Shown here one piece after another: positions 1 to 10,110 of a DNA stretch of 64,000 bases (the stretch's first letter is position 1; the number at the start of each line of letters is the position of its first letter). Position numbers and translations under genes: made by a program. The stretch is from the NCBI RefSeq assembly GCF_021190955.1, contig NZ_JAIOAO010000008.1:1-64000 (forward strand). Direction: 5' to 3'. Below the pieces are notes generated by a model that worked only from the letters and a program-made list of their open reading frames with translations, did no database searches and was not told where the DNA came from. This stretch comes from Parachryseolinea silvisoli. GTDB taxonomy: Bacteria > Bacteroidota > Bacteroidia > Cytophagales > Cyclobacteriaceae.

Positions 1-256
1 TCCGCACAACAATACCCGACCAGCTATCCATTACAGCGCTCGTGGCCGTCGCCGGCCAGGTGGCCAGCGTAGGCCAGTTTGTACGCCGTGTCGGTGTCCA
101 GCTGTCGCCATTCAGGCTGGTATACAGGTCTTTTAATGCCGCCAGCTCCACCGCATCAGGCACCACGTTCGTCTGTCCGAAGGAACGAATGCTCACCAAC
201 AGGCAAGTCAATATAATGATCAAAGAAAGTCGGCCAGCTTGTAGACGTTTTATCAT
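1..256 (-). CDS. Secreted leucine-rich-repeat protein, N-terminal fragment (runs off the left edge)
   Basis: Read on the minus strand from ATG at 256, this gives 85 residues that stay open to the window edge. It begins MIKRLQAGRLSLIIILTCLL and continues to a likely signal peptidase site after SFGQ. It then shows ELAALKDLYTSLNGDSW followed by a TNWP segment, the typical opening of Bacteroidota secreted LRR proteins (consensus ALxxLYxxTNGxxWxxxxNW). The start lies only 12 bp after the stop codon of the RHS gene at 269-3586, so it is probably the third gene of the same transcript. In related gene sets such a protein can carry an RHS core further on, but that part lies outside the window. The start and secretion are well supported; the full architecture is unknown. 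Confidence 0.8.
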   Translation of the reverse strand, partial: MIKRLQAGRLSLIIILTCLLVSIRSFGQTNVVPDAVELAALKDLYTSLNGDSWTPTRRTNWPTLATWPATATSAVMDSWSGIVVR

Positions 257-268
257 AAAGGACTCGCG

Positions 269-3200
269 TTAGCGGTTTGCAGGGTTACTGGTTGGGTGCT
301 GTAACATTTGGTGGTATAACGGGCTGCCCGCACTATAATCTTCGAGGGTGGGAAGATCTGTGCTGACGCCAGATTGTGGCGTCGGCAGGAAGCGAAGCAA
401 AGGTGCGTGTGTCGTGGTCGTGCTGCGCAACGCCACCGGCACACTGTGGCCCCGGTAAGGGTCAGCCATGCCAGCAGTCGGAAACAAATTATCCATGTCG
501 CTTTCATAATAATCCAGCACCATGCCGAAGGCGTCGTTTGTATCGCCGCCGGGATCTTGCAGCGGATCGGGGTGGTTGATCTGTCGCAGCCAACCCTGAA
601 TGTTATACACAAAGTCTACGCCCTGCGTTTTATTACCTAGCTCTATGCGCTTCAACGGGCCGTGCAGGTAATATTGATACGTTGCACGCAGGTACTTCTC
701 GCCTGTTTCGGTCTTGCTCGTATAGGCCTTATTTAGCCGTAGATCTGCATCGTAGGTGTAATGATGATAGAATTCCTCCTGAGGTTTTTCTCCCCCAATG
801 GCATATGTCAAGTTTGCGACTTGTTTCACGTGGCCAACGAAGTCATAGCTGTATTTTACGACAAAGACCATCGGCAGCTTCGCGGCCTTCTGCGCCATCC
901 ACGTTACGCGCCCCAGCTCATCATAGCTATACCAGGTGCGATTGTGCAGATTCTCCGTCATGGACACTGCCCCTAACACAAACTGCTGCTGATACGCCGT
1001 TGGCAAGTGCAGGTCATTTAAACCCGGATCGGCAAAGTCGTACGTAGTCTTAGACCAGCTACGCTTGTCGGCAGCTGACCAACTGATATCCGCATAGATT
1101 TTCTCTAATAGGCCATTTAGGCCCGACGATGCAAAAGCAGGATCGCTCATCGGTACGAACGTCAGCCCTGCACCTATATACTCACCCGACTCCACGGGCC
1201 GGTTTTGCGCATCGTAATGTGTATACGAAAAATGTTTGTCTTTGGCCTGTTGGGCGTTTTGTGAAAAACGAATGCCCCCGTCATTGCGATAAACATAGTG
1301 GGTGACGCCAGCATCCGTTTCCTGCATTTTCAACAGCCAACCCAGGAAGTTATACGTGTACGTTGTCTTATCGATACCATCGTAATGTATCCCGGCACTG
1401 GAGACGGCTTCCCAGGCCTTCATACCGTTGGGTGATATAGACGATAACAGACGACCTGCATCGTCGTAGAACTGGTAACTGGCTTCGCTCAGCGGAATGG
1501 CGTATGAAAGCGTAACGTCCGGGCCACTCTTCCATTGTGCGCGATAAAATCCGGGCCGCCAATTCAATTTGCCGTCGCCGTTGTCATCCTGCGGCACATA
1601 GGCCGCACCCGTCGCGATGTCGGTAAATTCCAGGATCCCCGCCCCCAGCACCGATACCTCCTGGGCTACCGGCATAACGACCAACACCACCGGACGAAGT
1701 GACGACACTTTTTCTGTATGGGGTAGCAACAGGAAGGCTGCTCCGGTCCCTGCATACCCCTTCACCAGTATACGGCCCGCCTTATCAACATAAGCGCACG
1801 TATATTTGCCGTTGACATCTTTTGTAATCTGTAACACGGCCTCCCCACGAAGCGGATCAAGGACAACCTTACCATCCGGGATGCCAATCTGTCGTCGGCA
1901 ATCGAGGTAGTGATTCAGGTCGCCCGATACGTTGAGTGTCGCTCCGATCGTTTCATGCCCCTGCCCGAGTCTGTGTTGCTCGCCGGGCGCCGACACCAGC
2001 GAAATGGATCCGTTCAGCATCCCCTCCACCGGGTAGGTCCTGGTGTAAGGAAATTTTGATGCCGGTACGCGAGTCTCAGCCACATGCCCTCCATAATACC
2101 ATCCCAACGTACCGGATACGCCGGTGCCTACTTCGGCCGGGCTCAAAACGTTATTGACATTATCAAAATCCTGGTAATCGTAGACGCCATTCACCGCATT
2201 CATTACAAAGTCGCGCTGGTATCGAAAATTCCCTTGCGACATCGGCGCGGGCAACGTCTGGCCTGCCGGTTGATCATAGCGATTCCATAGCGGCTGCTCT
2301 GCCAAAATCTCACCCGCGGAAAGATTGCGCGTTTGCGTCTGTAAGGCCTTGCCTGTGGGGCTATAGTACACTTTCGATTGGGCTACGATATGCTCTGTGG
2401 TGGCATTCTCGTCGTACGTACCATCATAGGCCGTGGTCACAATCCAGTTCAGGAGGTCCTCTGCCTGGCGTACCTGTATCGACAGCGTAAGCGTAGGCCC
2501 CCAGGTACCGGTCTCGTTGTCACGGCCTTTCAGGTAATGTGTACCCGCCGTTGACAGCCGGTCATACCGCATCATCTCCTGACTATTAAAGGGGGTTGAT
2601 ATCTCGGGGTTATCGCTTCCATCTTTCACCCAGTAATAAGTAGCATTCGTCAGCAAAAAGCCTTTGTCTGGATTGGTCATGATCACTTCCGTATAGCCTT
2701 CACGCTGTACCAGGCTCACCGTGGCCAGCGTAGGCCGGTAATCGATACTTACCATGAGTGGCCCTGTGGCGGCCAGCCAGCAATTGAGTGAGGACTCATA
2801 GCGACGTATATAATAATTGCCGCCCTCACTTACAGTCCAATCCGTGTTTGCTAGCCACGATTGATCCATGCCATCAATTGATCGCTGCCAATAATGAGGT
2901 CCCAACAGGTCGAAACCACGAAGCACCGTTTTGCGATACGACACGCTTCGTATCTGGGGGGTCACTGTCGTTTTGTAGATCGTTACATTGTAACCGTCGC
3001 TTTCGGGCCCTGCGCAGGCACCTGAACCAGGCTTTACATAATAAAACGCAGAGGTCCGAATATTGGAAATAGTCACCGACGTGCCCGTGGCGGTAAAACC
3101 AGCTGGATCCGAACGCCAGGTATAGGTTACACCAGCCATCGGATTGGCGACAGAGAGTGAAACGCTGCCAACATCACAAAACTTATTCGCACCTGCATTT

Positions 3201-3586
3201 ACTATGGTCGTCGTTGCCGGAACACCCACCACATTCACGGTTTGTTGCGAGGACAACCAGGAAGTAAGCGAGCATCCTGGCACATTTTCACATTTTGCTT
3301 CCAGCGTCACCGTATGCGTTCCTCCGGTTGGAAACCGATACGTAAAGGAGGGTACATTAGGACGCGGCGGGTTTGTCACCGGAAACGACTCCTCATGCTT
3401 TACCACGCCGTCTACAGACCATTTGAATTTATTAAATTTCTCCGTTATACAATCGCTAAAAAAATAGGCATCCGTGCTCGTGCAGATCTGGACCGGCGCC
3501 TCAAAGCAAACTTGTGCACGCAATACGGGCGCATACGACAACACCATCATTGCAGTTAAGCACACTGTGAGTAATCTCTTTGTCAT
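269..3586 (-). CDS. Secreted RHS/YD-repeat protein lacking the RHS core domain
   Basis: 1105 residues. The frame is open further upstream to 3826, but the start chosen is ATG at 3586 because it gives a clean signal peptide (MTKRLLTVCLTAMMVLSY, cleavage near LRAQ), has GGAAG just upstream, and avoids about 200 bp of overlap with the preceding gene. Residues of about 25-200 look like PKD/Ig-type domains. The second half has YD-repeat motifs such as YDDAGRLLSS, YDAQNRPVES and YDELGRVTW. It reaches YNIQGWLRQINHPDP, the segment that normally precedes the RHS core in Bacteroidota proteins, and then ends within about 80 residues on a low-complexity tail without a recognisable core or toxin tip. It lies 37 bp after the larger RHS-like gene and 12 bp before a secreted LRR gene. 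It is probably an exported surface or toxin-related shell component; the exact role is unknown. Confidence 0.8.
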   Translation of the reverse strand: MTKRLLTVCLTAMMVLSYAPVLRAQVCFEAPVQICTSTDAYFFSDCITEKFNKFKWSVDGVVKHEESFPVTNPPRPNVPSFTYRFPTGGTHTVTLEAKCENVPGCSLTSWLSSQQTVNVVGVPATTTIVNAGANKFCDVGSVSLSVANPMAGVTYTWRSDPAGFTATGTSVTISNIRTSAFYYVKPGSGACAGPESDGYNVTIYKTTVTPQIRSVSYRKTVLRGFDLLGPHYWQRSIDGMDQSWLANTDWTVSEGGNYYIRRYESSLNCWLAATGPLMVSIDYRPTLATVSLVQREGYTEVIMTNPDKGFLLTNATYYWVKDGSDNPEISTPFNSQEMMRYDRLSTAGTHYLKGRDNETGTWGPTLTLSIQVRQAEDLLNWIVTTAYDGTYDENATTEHIVAQSKVYYSPTGKALQTQTRNLSAGEILAEQPLWNRYDQPAGQTLPAPMSQGNFRYQRDFVMNAVNGVYDYQDFDNVNNVLSPAEVGTGVSGTLGWYYGGHVAETRVPASKFPYTRTYPVEGMLNGSISLVSAPGEQHRLGQGHETIGATLNVSGDLNHYLDCRRQIGIPDGKVVLDPLRGEAVLQITKDVNGKYTCAYVDKAGRILVKGYAGTGAAFLLLPHTEKVSSLRPVVLVVMPVAQEVSVLGAGILEFTDIATGAAYVPQDDNGDGKLNWRPGFYRAQWKSGPDVTLSYAIPLSEASYQFYDDAGRLLSSISPNGMKAWEAVSSAGIHYDGIDKTTYTYNFLGWLLKMQETDAGVTHYVYRNDGGIRFSQNAQQAKDKHFSYTHYDAQNRPVESGEYIGAGLTFVPMSDPAFASSGLNGLLEKIYADISWSAADKRSWSKTTYDFADPGLNDLHLPTAYQQQFVLGAVSMTENLHNRTWYSYDELGRVTWMAQKAAKLPMVFVVKYSYDFVGHVKQVANLTYAIGGEKPQEEFYHHYTYDADLRLNKAYTSKTETGEKYLRATYQYYLHGPLKRIELGNKTQGVDFVYNIQGWLRQINHPDPLQDPGGDTNDAFGMVLDYYESDMDNLFPTAGMADPYRGHSVPVALRSTTTTHAPLLRFLPTPQSGVSTDLPTLEDYSAGSPLYHQMLQHPTSNPANR

Positions 3587-3623
3587 AACTTCCAGTATAT
3601 TCAATACTCTTTCCGTACGATGA

Positions 3624-6600
3624 TTATTTATTTTCTTGGCAAGGACACGCCGGTTTATCGTGATTAAAGGCGCAACAATTGCCAGGTGTCTGCTCCCATA
3701 ACTCGGTGGGTATAGTTGACTTGTCTGTTGTGACATGCCACTGTACCTCTTCGCCGCAGTCGTTAAGATAGGTCCAGCGATAGGCGCCAGTAGCACAGTA
3801 GTTATTACCGTCCAATACACATTCAACTTTTCCGCCCGCCCGCGGAATAAAGAAAGCGTGTAGGGAGTGCGATGACTGAATATTCTTGAACGTCACAAGT
3901 GCTCCACCTTGCTCGATCAACACGATCGTGCCATCTACCAGTGTCAGCGATGGCTGCGATAGGTCAATCAATTTCCCATCGACAGCAATCGTCCACAAGC
4001 TGGATCGGCTACACGTACTTTTTACTTCGAATGCTTGATCACGATTCGGTCGGAGGCTTACCGTAGAAGGATAAATATTGCCGGTCGGACCTTCCGTGGA
4101 AACAGTAATCTGCACCTTGTAGTTTTCGGATGAACGGTGGCCGTAGGCGATATCTTTCACTTTTGCCACGCCGCCTGCGCCGTACTCCCGTTGGAAGCTT
4201 TCCTGGTAGACTGAGGTTAAACGCCCCAATCCGTCATACTGATAGGCGGTATACAAATTATTAGTTCCCAGTATGTGAGACAGCTCGCGCGACGTGTTGT
4301 AGGCATATGACATAATCCTCGCATCCGTGGCGTGTACGCGTAGATCGTCTACATACAGTGCTGTTGCATCGACATTGCCGATACGGCTTTGGAAAAGCGC
4401 TCCCGCGGCCAAGCCACCGGGTAGGGCCACATCCGCTTCACACAGATACCAATCTCCGGCCCGACGTTCTTTTGACGTCAACAGTGCCACCGTCGTTTCT
4501 GCCGAGGCTGCACCGCCACTCGGGACAAAGCGGTATACCAACGAAGCTTTCGGCTGTTGATCGGCGTCCGCACTACGCACCCAGGTGCTGATGTGCATTT
4601 TTCGGATACCATCGGCCGCTCTTACAGAGACCGATGAATACAGTCCGCGTGTACCGATGGGCAATCGGATGCTTTGAGAACCTGTATGCGCATAGTCCGC
4701 AGTAACAGCGCCCGCCTCAGACACTATACCACCTCCCGAGCGGCCATTCACGATATCTTCTCCTCCTGTATAGGCATATTCATTATACGCAGCATTTGAC
4801 GCCGCCGCCAACACCATTTGTTGATCTGCTGTCATTTTGTTGGACGTATACTGTTCGTTCATATCTTTCATTTCCAGCACGTGCGACTGCGCATCATACA
4901 AGGTGATTTCGTCATTTTTTTGCCATCCCGTCGGGGCCGCCTGGCCTGCCCAGGCTGCAAAAAGCGGTACGCTACCTGCCGGGTAGAAGCCGTTGGCATT
5001 TGGCAGTGCTCCGGGCTGACCGGTAAACACATAGTATGCGCGCTTTCGCCAGATGCCCGTTTGTTTAAAATTCGTTGCTAACGTTTCGGGGTTTGCTACA
5101 TTCACAGCATCCGACCACGTCTGCGCCCAGCCACTCACCAGGCTTTCACGAACCTCGTTATCTTGATTACTCATTTTGTAGGTATAACCGGAACGCAACT
5201 GGGTAAGCATGTTTGCGCCACCACTTGCCGTTGGGCCCATGTCACCATATTGTTTATACGCCGGCGCTGTTTCGCTTTCATAGGTGTTACCATAGCCATC
5301 CTTGTATCGCTCACGCGTTACGACGCCCGAATAAAAGTCGAACGCTTTACGGCTAGAAACTGTTTTTATACCAGTCTTAAAATCGGTCGCCGTTTGACCG
5401 GTTGCAATAGACGGATAGTACTCTCTTTTTGAAACAACACCGATCAAATTCGTTTCATCAGCCCTGAGGACATTACCGGCATCCGGACCGTAGGGAATTC
5501 GTCTTTCTTTCTCATACAATACCAGGCGCGCACGCACGGTACTTTCCTCCAGTACACCCTGCTTATTATAAATATTCAGGTGATCCTCGTATGCCTGATT
5601 GTCAACGAAATCATCGTGCGCGAAGCTATACTTTACTTGTGAAACAGGCATTCCGGTATCGCGGTCGTACACGTTTACTTCCCGCAAGTTTCCAATACGC
5701 GAGGTATAATCTTTCAGCGTCATTTTGTTTCGGTGTATCTTGGTGTAGGGAAAACCCTCGCCATAGTTACCGGCCACGGGCCAGGTAGATTGGGGGTGGC
5801 CCGGGTCAAGCGAAATCATGTCCTCCTTAAAGACATCAAATACATACTGCATATAGGTGGGAAGATTGACTACGACGCCGATTTTCGGAATAGACTGTTG
5901 CTTCACGGTGACCCGATTATACATCACTCCGGGCCCGGGCAATTCACGCGAGACCGCTAATAGTTTTGAGAAATTGGGCATCACCAGGTTGTAATATGCA
6001 CCACTGGCCTCGCGAATCCGTTTATACTCGTGCCATCCGACCAGCGGAGACAATTCCCATCCGGAAAAATCTAAATGAACATGGCCTATTCCGATCGGTT
6101 CGTATGACGTCACGCCTCCTTCATACGTATACGAGGTTACCATCTGTTTATCCATATCGCGTACGCGGATCTCCCGCACCCGCGTGCCGCCACCGTAGCT
6201 CTCCGCTGCTGTAGGATAATAAAACAAATTACCGGCCACCAGCACGGGATACCGTATAGAGATTTCAGGGTCGATTGCCCGGCCATCACTATCATAACAG
6301 TCCCCATCCGCGTCGCGGTAGAAGCTCTTGACCTTCTTATCGCTCACAACCATATATAAATAGTCGTACAACGCCTGGTCGGTAATTTCGATGGTGTTAT
6401 TTGTGATTTTCTCGATATTCGTATTCGTGAGTGTCACACTTTTTGTTTCGTAGTAACTGCCCAGGTAATTAAACTTTATACCATCACAAATACAAAACTG
6501 CTCCGGTGTGATCCATCTCCGGAACATAAAATCTAATTTGGATTGATTGAGCAGTTCCCGGTAATCCGCCAGGTTAGCCGGCGGGTTTGCGAATTTTATT

Positions 6601-9071
6601 ACCACGGTCTGGTCCGCTACGTTCACCTTGGCGGAGTCGACGGTCATCACGTTTCGTTTATGCAATGTCGGCGTTTGGTAACGATCGCTTTCGTATGCTA
6701 TTTCAATATCCGCGCCGGTCGGTGTCTGTATATTGGTAAGTGACCATGCGTCCACATCTTTTGCCGACGTTTCCGTTGTAAAGCGGTCGAGGTTTTGATT
6801 TTTCGAATCCTTATAATCGCTTTTGTAATAACCCCACATGTCGAATTTACCACGCTCATACGGTTTGTTTTTCGCATACTCAAAGGAGATTCCCGGCATT
6901 AGGTCAGCGCCGTCTTTACCCAGAAACTTGACACCTGTGAGCGTTAGTTTGCCCAAAAGCTGCACAGCGGCTGAGCCGAGCGTGGGATAAAAACTATTGG
7001 ATGTATGAGGTGCCAGTGAGTAATTATAGCTAAACGAGACCGTGCGAATGCTGTGTGTCATATCTTTCCGGTCATACAATGTAATCTTGTTCAATCCCAG
7101 CAGCGACAACGACCTGCCTGGCGTGCCGGCAAATCCTCCCGTCATCAAGTCCGACACCTCGTGTCCATCCGGCCGGCTGAACGTTTCAAATACCGCTACG
7201 TGAGACTGGGTTTGGATCTTATTGAGATAGTATATTTCTTTTTTACCGGCGGAAAAAACATCAAATCCATCGATGTCGGGATTATAACCCTCGCCGGGAT
7301 TACGCCATTTATAGTCATCCAGGTGTTTTTTATAATCAAACCGGACCCAGTATCCCCAGTCGCCGTCATTGACCATCCCGTCATTATTGCGGTCGACAAA
7401 GTCGGGACCGGTAACACTGGTCAGGTGCCATGTGTAGGCATACTTTTCCGGTCGGGTCACCTGGTTGTAATATAAGCCCCCTTTTTCTTGCTGGAGCTTG
7501 GTATTTTGTGATCGCGTGACCTCATCAAAGCTGTAGGCGGGCAGGGCGTAGTGGTACGTCACGCCGCTTTCATTGGTAATGGAAAAACCACCGATTTGCG
7601 CGTCGTTCGGTCGTGTGACACCAACGGCGTTCATAAAACCCTCGCGCGAAGCGGCATTCGACGATAAAATATCGCTATTCTTATACCAGTTTATATGCCG
7701 TGATCCGATCAGCCGACCGTCGTCGGTGTACCCGTCGTTATCGGTCAGGCCGGTTTTCAGATCACCACTAAACGAATAGCTCAGAGCCGTGCCCGACACC
7801 TCCAGCTCGGGAGCATCGTATTCTATCCGATTGGAAAAATCTCCGATAAATCGAAAATCGTTTTTGGCTCCGTTCAGCGCCCCTTGTAACACATAGCTGT
7901 GCACGAATGTCTTTTGTTGAGTGTCCGACACCTTCGTCTGGTGGTAAAGTTGTCGCTGGTAGAACATCGGCTTGATCGCACCTCCTAATCCCTGCGCTGT
8001 AACCGAATAAGAATCTACATCAGAAAAGCTGCCGCCCAATACGGTTTCGCCGTCGGTGTGATATCCCATACCCAGCTGGGTATCCAACAGGTCATAGGTA
8101 TCAAATGCCACATAGCGTCCAGGTGTTACGTTCTCTCCATAGAGTGAGCCATACGTGCTGATGTCTTCACTCTCATCGATCCAATACCGCTGATAGGATC
8201 GCCCCAAGCGCAAATTGATGTTGGCCTGTACGATGGGAATCTCGAGTACGTCGTCCTCGTTTTTAGTGCTCACTTTCCCGGCACGGCCATTGTGCACGGA
8301 GCTGACGCCGCCCAGGGTTACGCCAGGCGTATAGTGCCCTTTAAAATCCGTCCTGATGGAGACGTCCATAATAGACTTACTGGATACGCCTACACCGCCG
8401 CTTAGCCCGCCAGCCGTGTTAAACATGACATTTGCACGGACGCCTGTTTCTGTGCCGCTACCAAAGCTCCCCCCCGCTGTGACGCCTACCTGTGTGTATG
8501 CTTGTCCGTACGGCGTCTGTCCCGCCCCATAGGTGATGCCATTAACAGCGGCCGTTGCCGACCATCCAATGCCATTGCCGCGATACGTATCGTTGGCGTA
8601 GCTCAGCGAGCCGCTCACACTGGCGGCTTTGGCTAGGCCCACGGAAACACCCACGGTATACTCGTCTGTCTCGCCACCTTCCCAAAAATCACGCGTGATG
8701 TTGTTGACGCCACTGTGATCGTCCGGATAGCCGTTTACCATACGGTTGATCGCACCGGGGTTTACATTCCACGACAAACCCACCCAGGAGGCTTCCTGAT
8801 CCGGCTGAACATTTCCGTGATGCGACAGTACCACCGGATAGCTACCCGCTGGACCCGGCACCTCTAACAGTGGTACATTGTAGGTAAAGTCTCCGGTTTT
8901 TAGATCTACCACATCCGTCGTATCCACTGGCTCAAAGGTCGTCGCCTCCGGCGCTGTCGGCCCCGCCGTCAACGCCCACGATACCGCCGGTGCGACGGTA
9001 CTGGCAATGATCTCCAATAGAAAAAACACGGCAAATGCCTTCAGCAAAAAACGGCCACGGATATATTTCAT
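3624..9071 (-). CDS. Giant secreted SpvB/RHS-like protein
   Basis: 1815 residues with an N-terminal signal or anchor segment (about 1-34, hydrophobic, ending VSWA). Residues of about 45-115 carry the pattern KTGDFTYNVPLLEVPGPAGS ... LSHHGN ... SWVGLSWNVNPGAINR. This is the opening seen in SpvB/TcB-type and Bacteroidota RHS proteins, which build a beta-rich shell. A Gly/Ser/Thr-rich beta region follows at about 130-270. YD repeats appear late, for example YDGLGRLTSVYQ near residue 1612. The C-terminus is cysteine-rich (NNYCATGAY ... PGNCCAF ... CPCQENK). It is the first gene of a three-gene set on the minus strand with 37 bp to the next gene. Function is inferred only from family resemblance: it could belong to an insecticidal-toxin-like or contact-dependent system, or be a surface structural protein. 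Confidence 0.82.
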   Translation of the reverse strand: MKYIRGRFLLKAFAVFFLLEIIASTVAPAVSWALTAGPTAPEATTFEPVDTTDVVDLKTGDFTYNVPLLEVPGPAGSYPVVLSHHGNVQPDQEASWVGLSWNVNPGAINRMVNGYPDDHSGVNNITRDFWEGGETDEYTVGVSVGLAKAASVSGSLSYANDTYRGNGIGWSATAAVNGITYGAGQTPYGQAYTQVGVTAGGSFGSGTETGVRANVMFNTAGGLSGGVGVSSKSIMDVSIRTDFKGHYTPGVTLGGVSSVHNGRAGKVSTKNEDDVLEIPIVQANINLRLGRSYQRYWIDESEDISTYGSLYGENVTPGRYVAFDTYDLLDTQLGMGYHTDGETVLGGSFSDVDSYSVTAQGLGGAIKPMFYQRQLYHQTKVSDTQQKTFVHSYVLQGALNGAKNDFRFIGDFSNRIEYDAPELEVSGTALSYSFSGDLKTGLTDNDGYTDDGRLIGSRHINWYKNSDILSSNAASREGFMNAVGVTRPNDAQIGGFSITNESGVTYHYALPAYSFDEVTRSQNTKLQQEKGGLYYNQVTRPEKYAYTWHLTSVTGPDFVDRNNDGMVNDGDWGYWVRFDYKKHLDDYKWRNPGEGYNPDIDGFDVFSAGKKEIYYLNKIQTQSHVAVFETFSRPDGHEVSDLMTGGFAGTPGRSLSLLGLNKITLYDRKDMTHSIRTVSFSYNYSLAPHTSNSFYPTLGSAAVQLLGKLTLTGVKFLGKDGADLMPGISFEYAKNKPYERGKFDMWGYYKSDYKDSKNQNLDRFTTETSAKDVDAWSLTNIQTPTGADIEIAYESDRYQTPTLHKRNVMTVDSAKVNVADQTVVIKFANPPANLADYRELLNQSKLDFMFRRWITPEQFCICDGIKFNYLGSYYETKSVTLTNTNIEKITNNTIEITDQALYDYLYMVVSDKKVKSFYRDADGDCYDSDGRAIDPEISIRYPVLVAGNLFYYPTAAESYGGGTRVREIRVRDMDKQMVTSYTYEGGVTSYEPIGIGHVHLDFSGWELSPLVGWHEYKRIREASGAYYNLVMPNFSKLLAVSRELPGPGVMYNRVTVKQQSIPKIGVVVNLPTYMQYVFDVFKEDMISLDPGHPQSTWPVAGNYGEGFPYTKIHRNKMTLKDYTSRIGNLREVNVYDRDTGMPVSQVKYSFAHDDFVDNQAYEDHLNIYNKQGVLEESTVRARLVLYEKERRIPYGPDAGNVLRADETNLIGVVSKREYYPSIATGQTATDFKTGIKTVSSRKAFDFYSGVVTRERYKDGYGNTYESETAPAYKQYGDMGPTASGGANMLTQLRSGYTYKMSNQDNEVRESLVSGWAQTWSDAVNVANPETLATNFKQTGIWRKRAYYVFTGQPGALPNANGFYPAGSVPLFAAWAGQAAPTGWQKNDEITLYDAQSHVLEMKDMNEQYTSNKMTADQQMVLAAASNAAYNEYAYTGGEDIVNGRSGGGIVSEAGAVTADYAHTGSQSIRLPIGTRGLYSSVSVRAADGIRKMHISTWVRSADADQQPKASLVYRFVPSGGAASAETTVALLTSKERRAGDWYLCEADVALPGGLAAGALFQSRIGNVDATALYVDDLRVHATDARIMSYAYNTSRELSHILGTNNLYTAYQYDGLGRLTSVYQESFQREYGAGGVAKVKDIAYGHRSSENYKVQITVSTEGPTGNIYPSTVSLRPNRDQAFEVKSTCSRSSLWTIAVDGKLIDLSQPSLTLVDGTIVLIEQGGALVTFKNIQSSHSLHAFFIPRAGGKVECVLDGNNYCATGAYRWTYLNDCGEEVQWHVTTDKSTIPTELWEQTPGNCCAFNHDKPACPCQENK

Positions 9072-9453
9072 AGAAAAGACGAATTCAAAATCACAGACAA
9101 CCTACAGCCGGCATCCGGTTCATAGCGAACAACTCATGATCGACCACGCACGATAGGGTCAACGCAAACGAGGCGTTCTGAACAACGAAAACAACAACAG
9201 GTCGCGATAGATAGATAACCCCATGCAGCCTCAAAACAAATTGACGACGCGATTTGCAACGGAGACGTTATTGGGTAGCGCGAAGATAAAAACAACTTCG
9301 GACACATCCTGTTCAACGGTAAAAAAATATCTTCCATCGTCAAAAAACACCATTAAACAGGATTCCTTTCGTTTGCGCTGTTTTGCATAATGGACAAGGA
9401 GGCATTTGCCATGCATGGAATACACGAAGACACGGCAGTACCTTTAGTTTTGG
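9072..9453. other. Intergenic region upstream of the RHS gene set
   Basis: About 380 bp between the start of the giant RHS-like gene and the end of the PhnA-like gene. It should carry the promoter for the RHS set on the minus strand, but I could not find a convincing TTG-(about 20)-TAnnTTTG pair. A 64-codon minus frame at 9231-9425 contains a plausible stretch (FFDDGRYFFTVEQD), but there is no supporting ribosome site or recognisable family. I therefore leave it as unassigned. Confidence 0.4.
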
Positions 9454-10041
9454 TTATGCGGATTTTTTAACATACTGCGTCAGTATAACAATCTGCTGAC
9501 CATTAATACGACCTTCAATCTGACCAGCATTATCCTCCACGAGCGCGATGCCCTTCACGGCAGTACCACGCTTCGCCGTAAAACCACCTCCCTTTACATC
9601 AAGGTCTTTGATCAGCACAACCGTATCTCCCGCCGTTAGTATAGTGCCGTTACTATCCTTATGTACCACGTGCTGTTCCACTGCGGACTCCTCCTCACCT
9701 ACACCACTCTTCGCCCACGCGAGCGTGTCGTCATCCAGGTAAAGCATGTCCAGAAGATCTTGAGGCCACCCGTGATGCGATAGCCGGGTGAGCAAACGCC
9801 AGGCTGTTACCTGCACCGCCGGTACCGTGCTCCACATACTGGTAGTAAGACAACGCCAATGGTTGGCGTCCAAAGGTTTTATGCCTTGTAGCTGCTCGAG
9901 GCACGTCACACAAACAAGAATGCTTTTATCTGCGTCTCCCGTACCGGGCGACACGTCATAGACTTGTAACGTTTCAGTATTTCCACAAAGCTCGCATATC
10001 GATCCGCTTCGTTGGTGCAGTAGTTCTTCTCGTGTCATCAT
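9454..10041 (-). CDS. phnA: PhnA/YjdM-like zinc-ribbon protein
   Basis: 195 residues. The N-terminal part has two CxxC knuckles (CELCG near residue 16 and CVTCL near residue 43), a zinc ribbon. The last 70 residues form the PhnA domain: HKDSNGTILTAGDTVVLIKD, DVKGGG, KRGTAVKGI and IEGRINGQQIVILTQYVKKS. Proteins of this family were named after the E. coli phosphonate cluster, but their role in phosphonate use is not established, and no phn genes are nearby. The middle section (about 50-115) is typical of the longer bacterial forms. Family assignment is firm; the biochemical role is not known. Start could be Met1 or Met2. Confidence 0.92.
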   Translation of the reverse strand: MMTREELLHQRSGSICELCGNTETLQVYDVSPGTGDADKSILVCVTCLEQLQGIKPLDANHWRCLTTSMWSTVPAVQVTAWRLLTRLSHHGWPQDLLDMLYLDDDTLAWAKSGVGEEESAVEQHVVHKDSNGTILTAGDTVVLIKDLDVKGGGFTAKRGTAVKGIALVEDNAGQIEGRINGQQIVILTQYVKKSA

Positions 10042-10110
10042 TCCGGTAAATCTGGCCGCAATAATACACTTCTGCCTATATTCTTCCTATGACAAATGTC
10101 CGACTTGCAA

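Noticed and set aside
3587-3826. 80-codon N-terminal extension of the RHS gene at 269-3586
   Set aside because: It overlaps the upstream giant RHS-like gene by about 200 bp and lacks protein-like character; the internal ATG gives a clean signal peptide and ribosome site.
9134-9425. Two short minus-strand frames between the RHS set and phnA
   Set aside because: They overlap in different frames, neither has a convincing ribosome site; kept only as a note in the intergenic entry.
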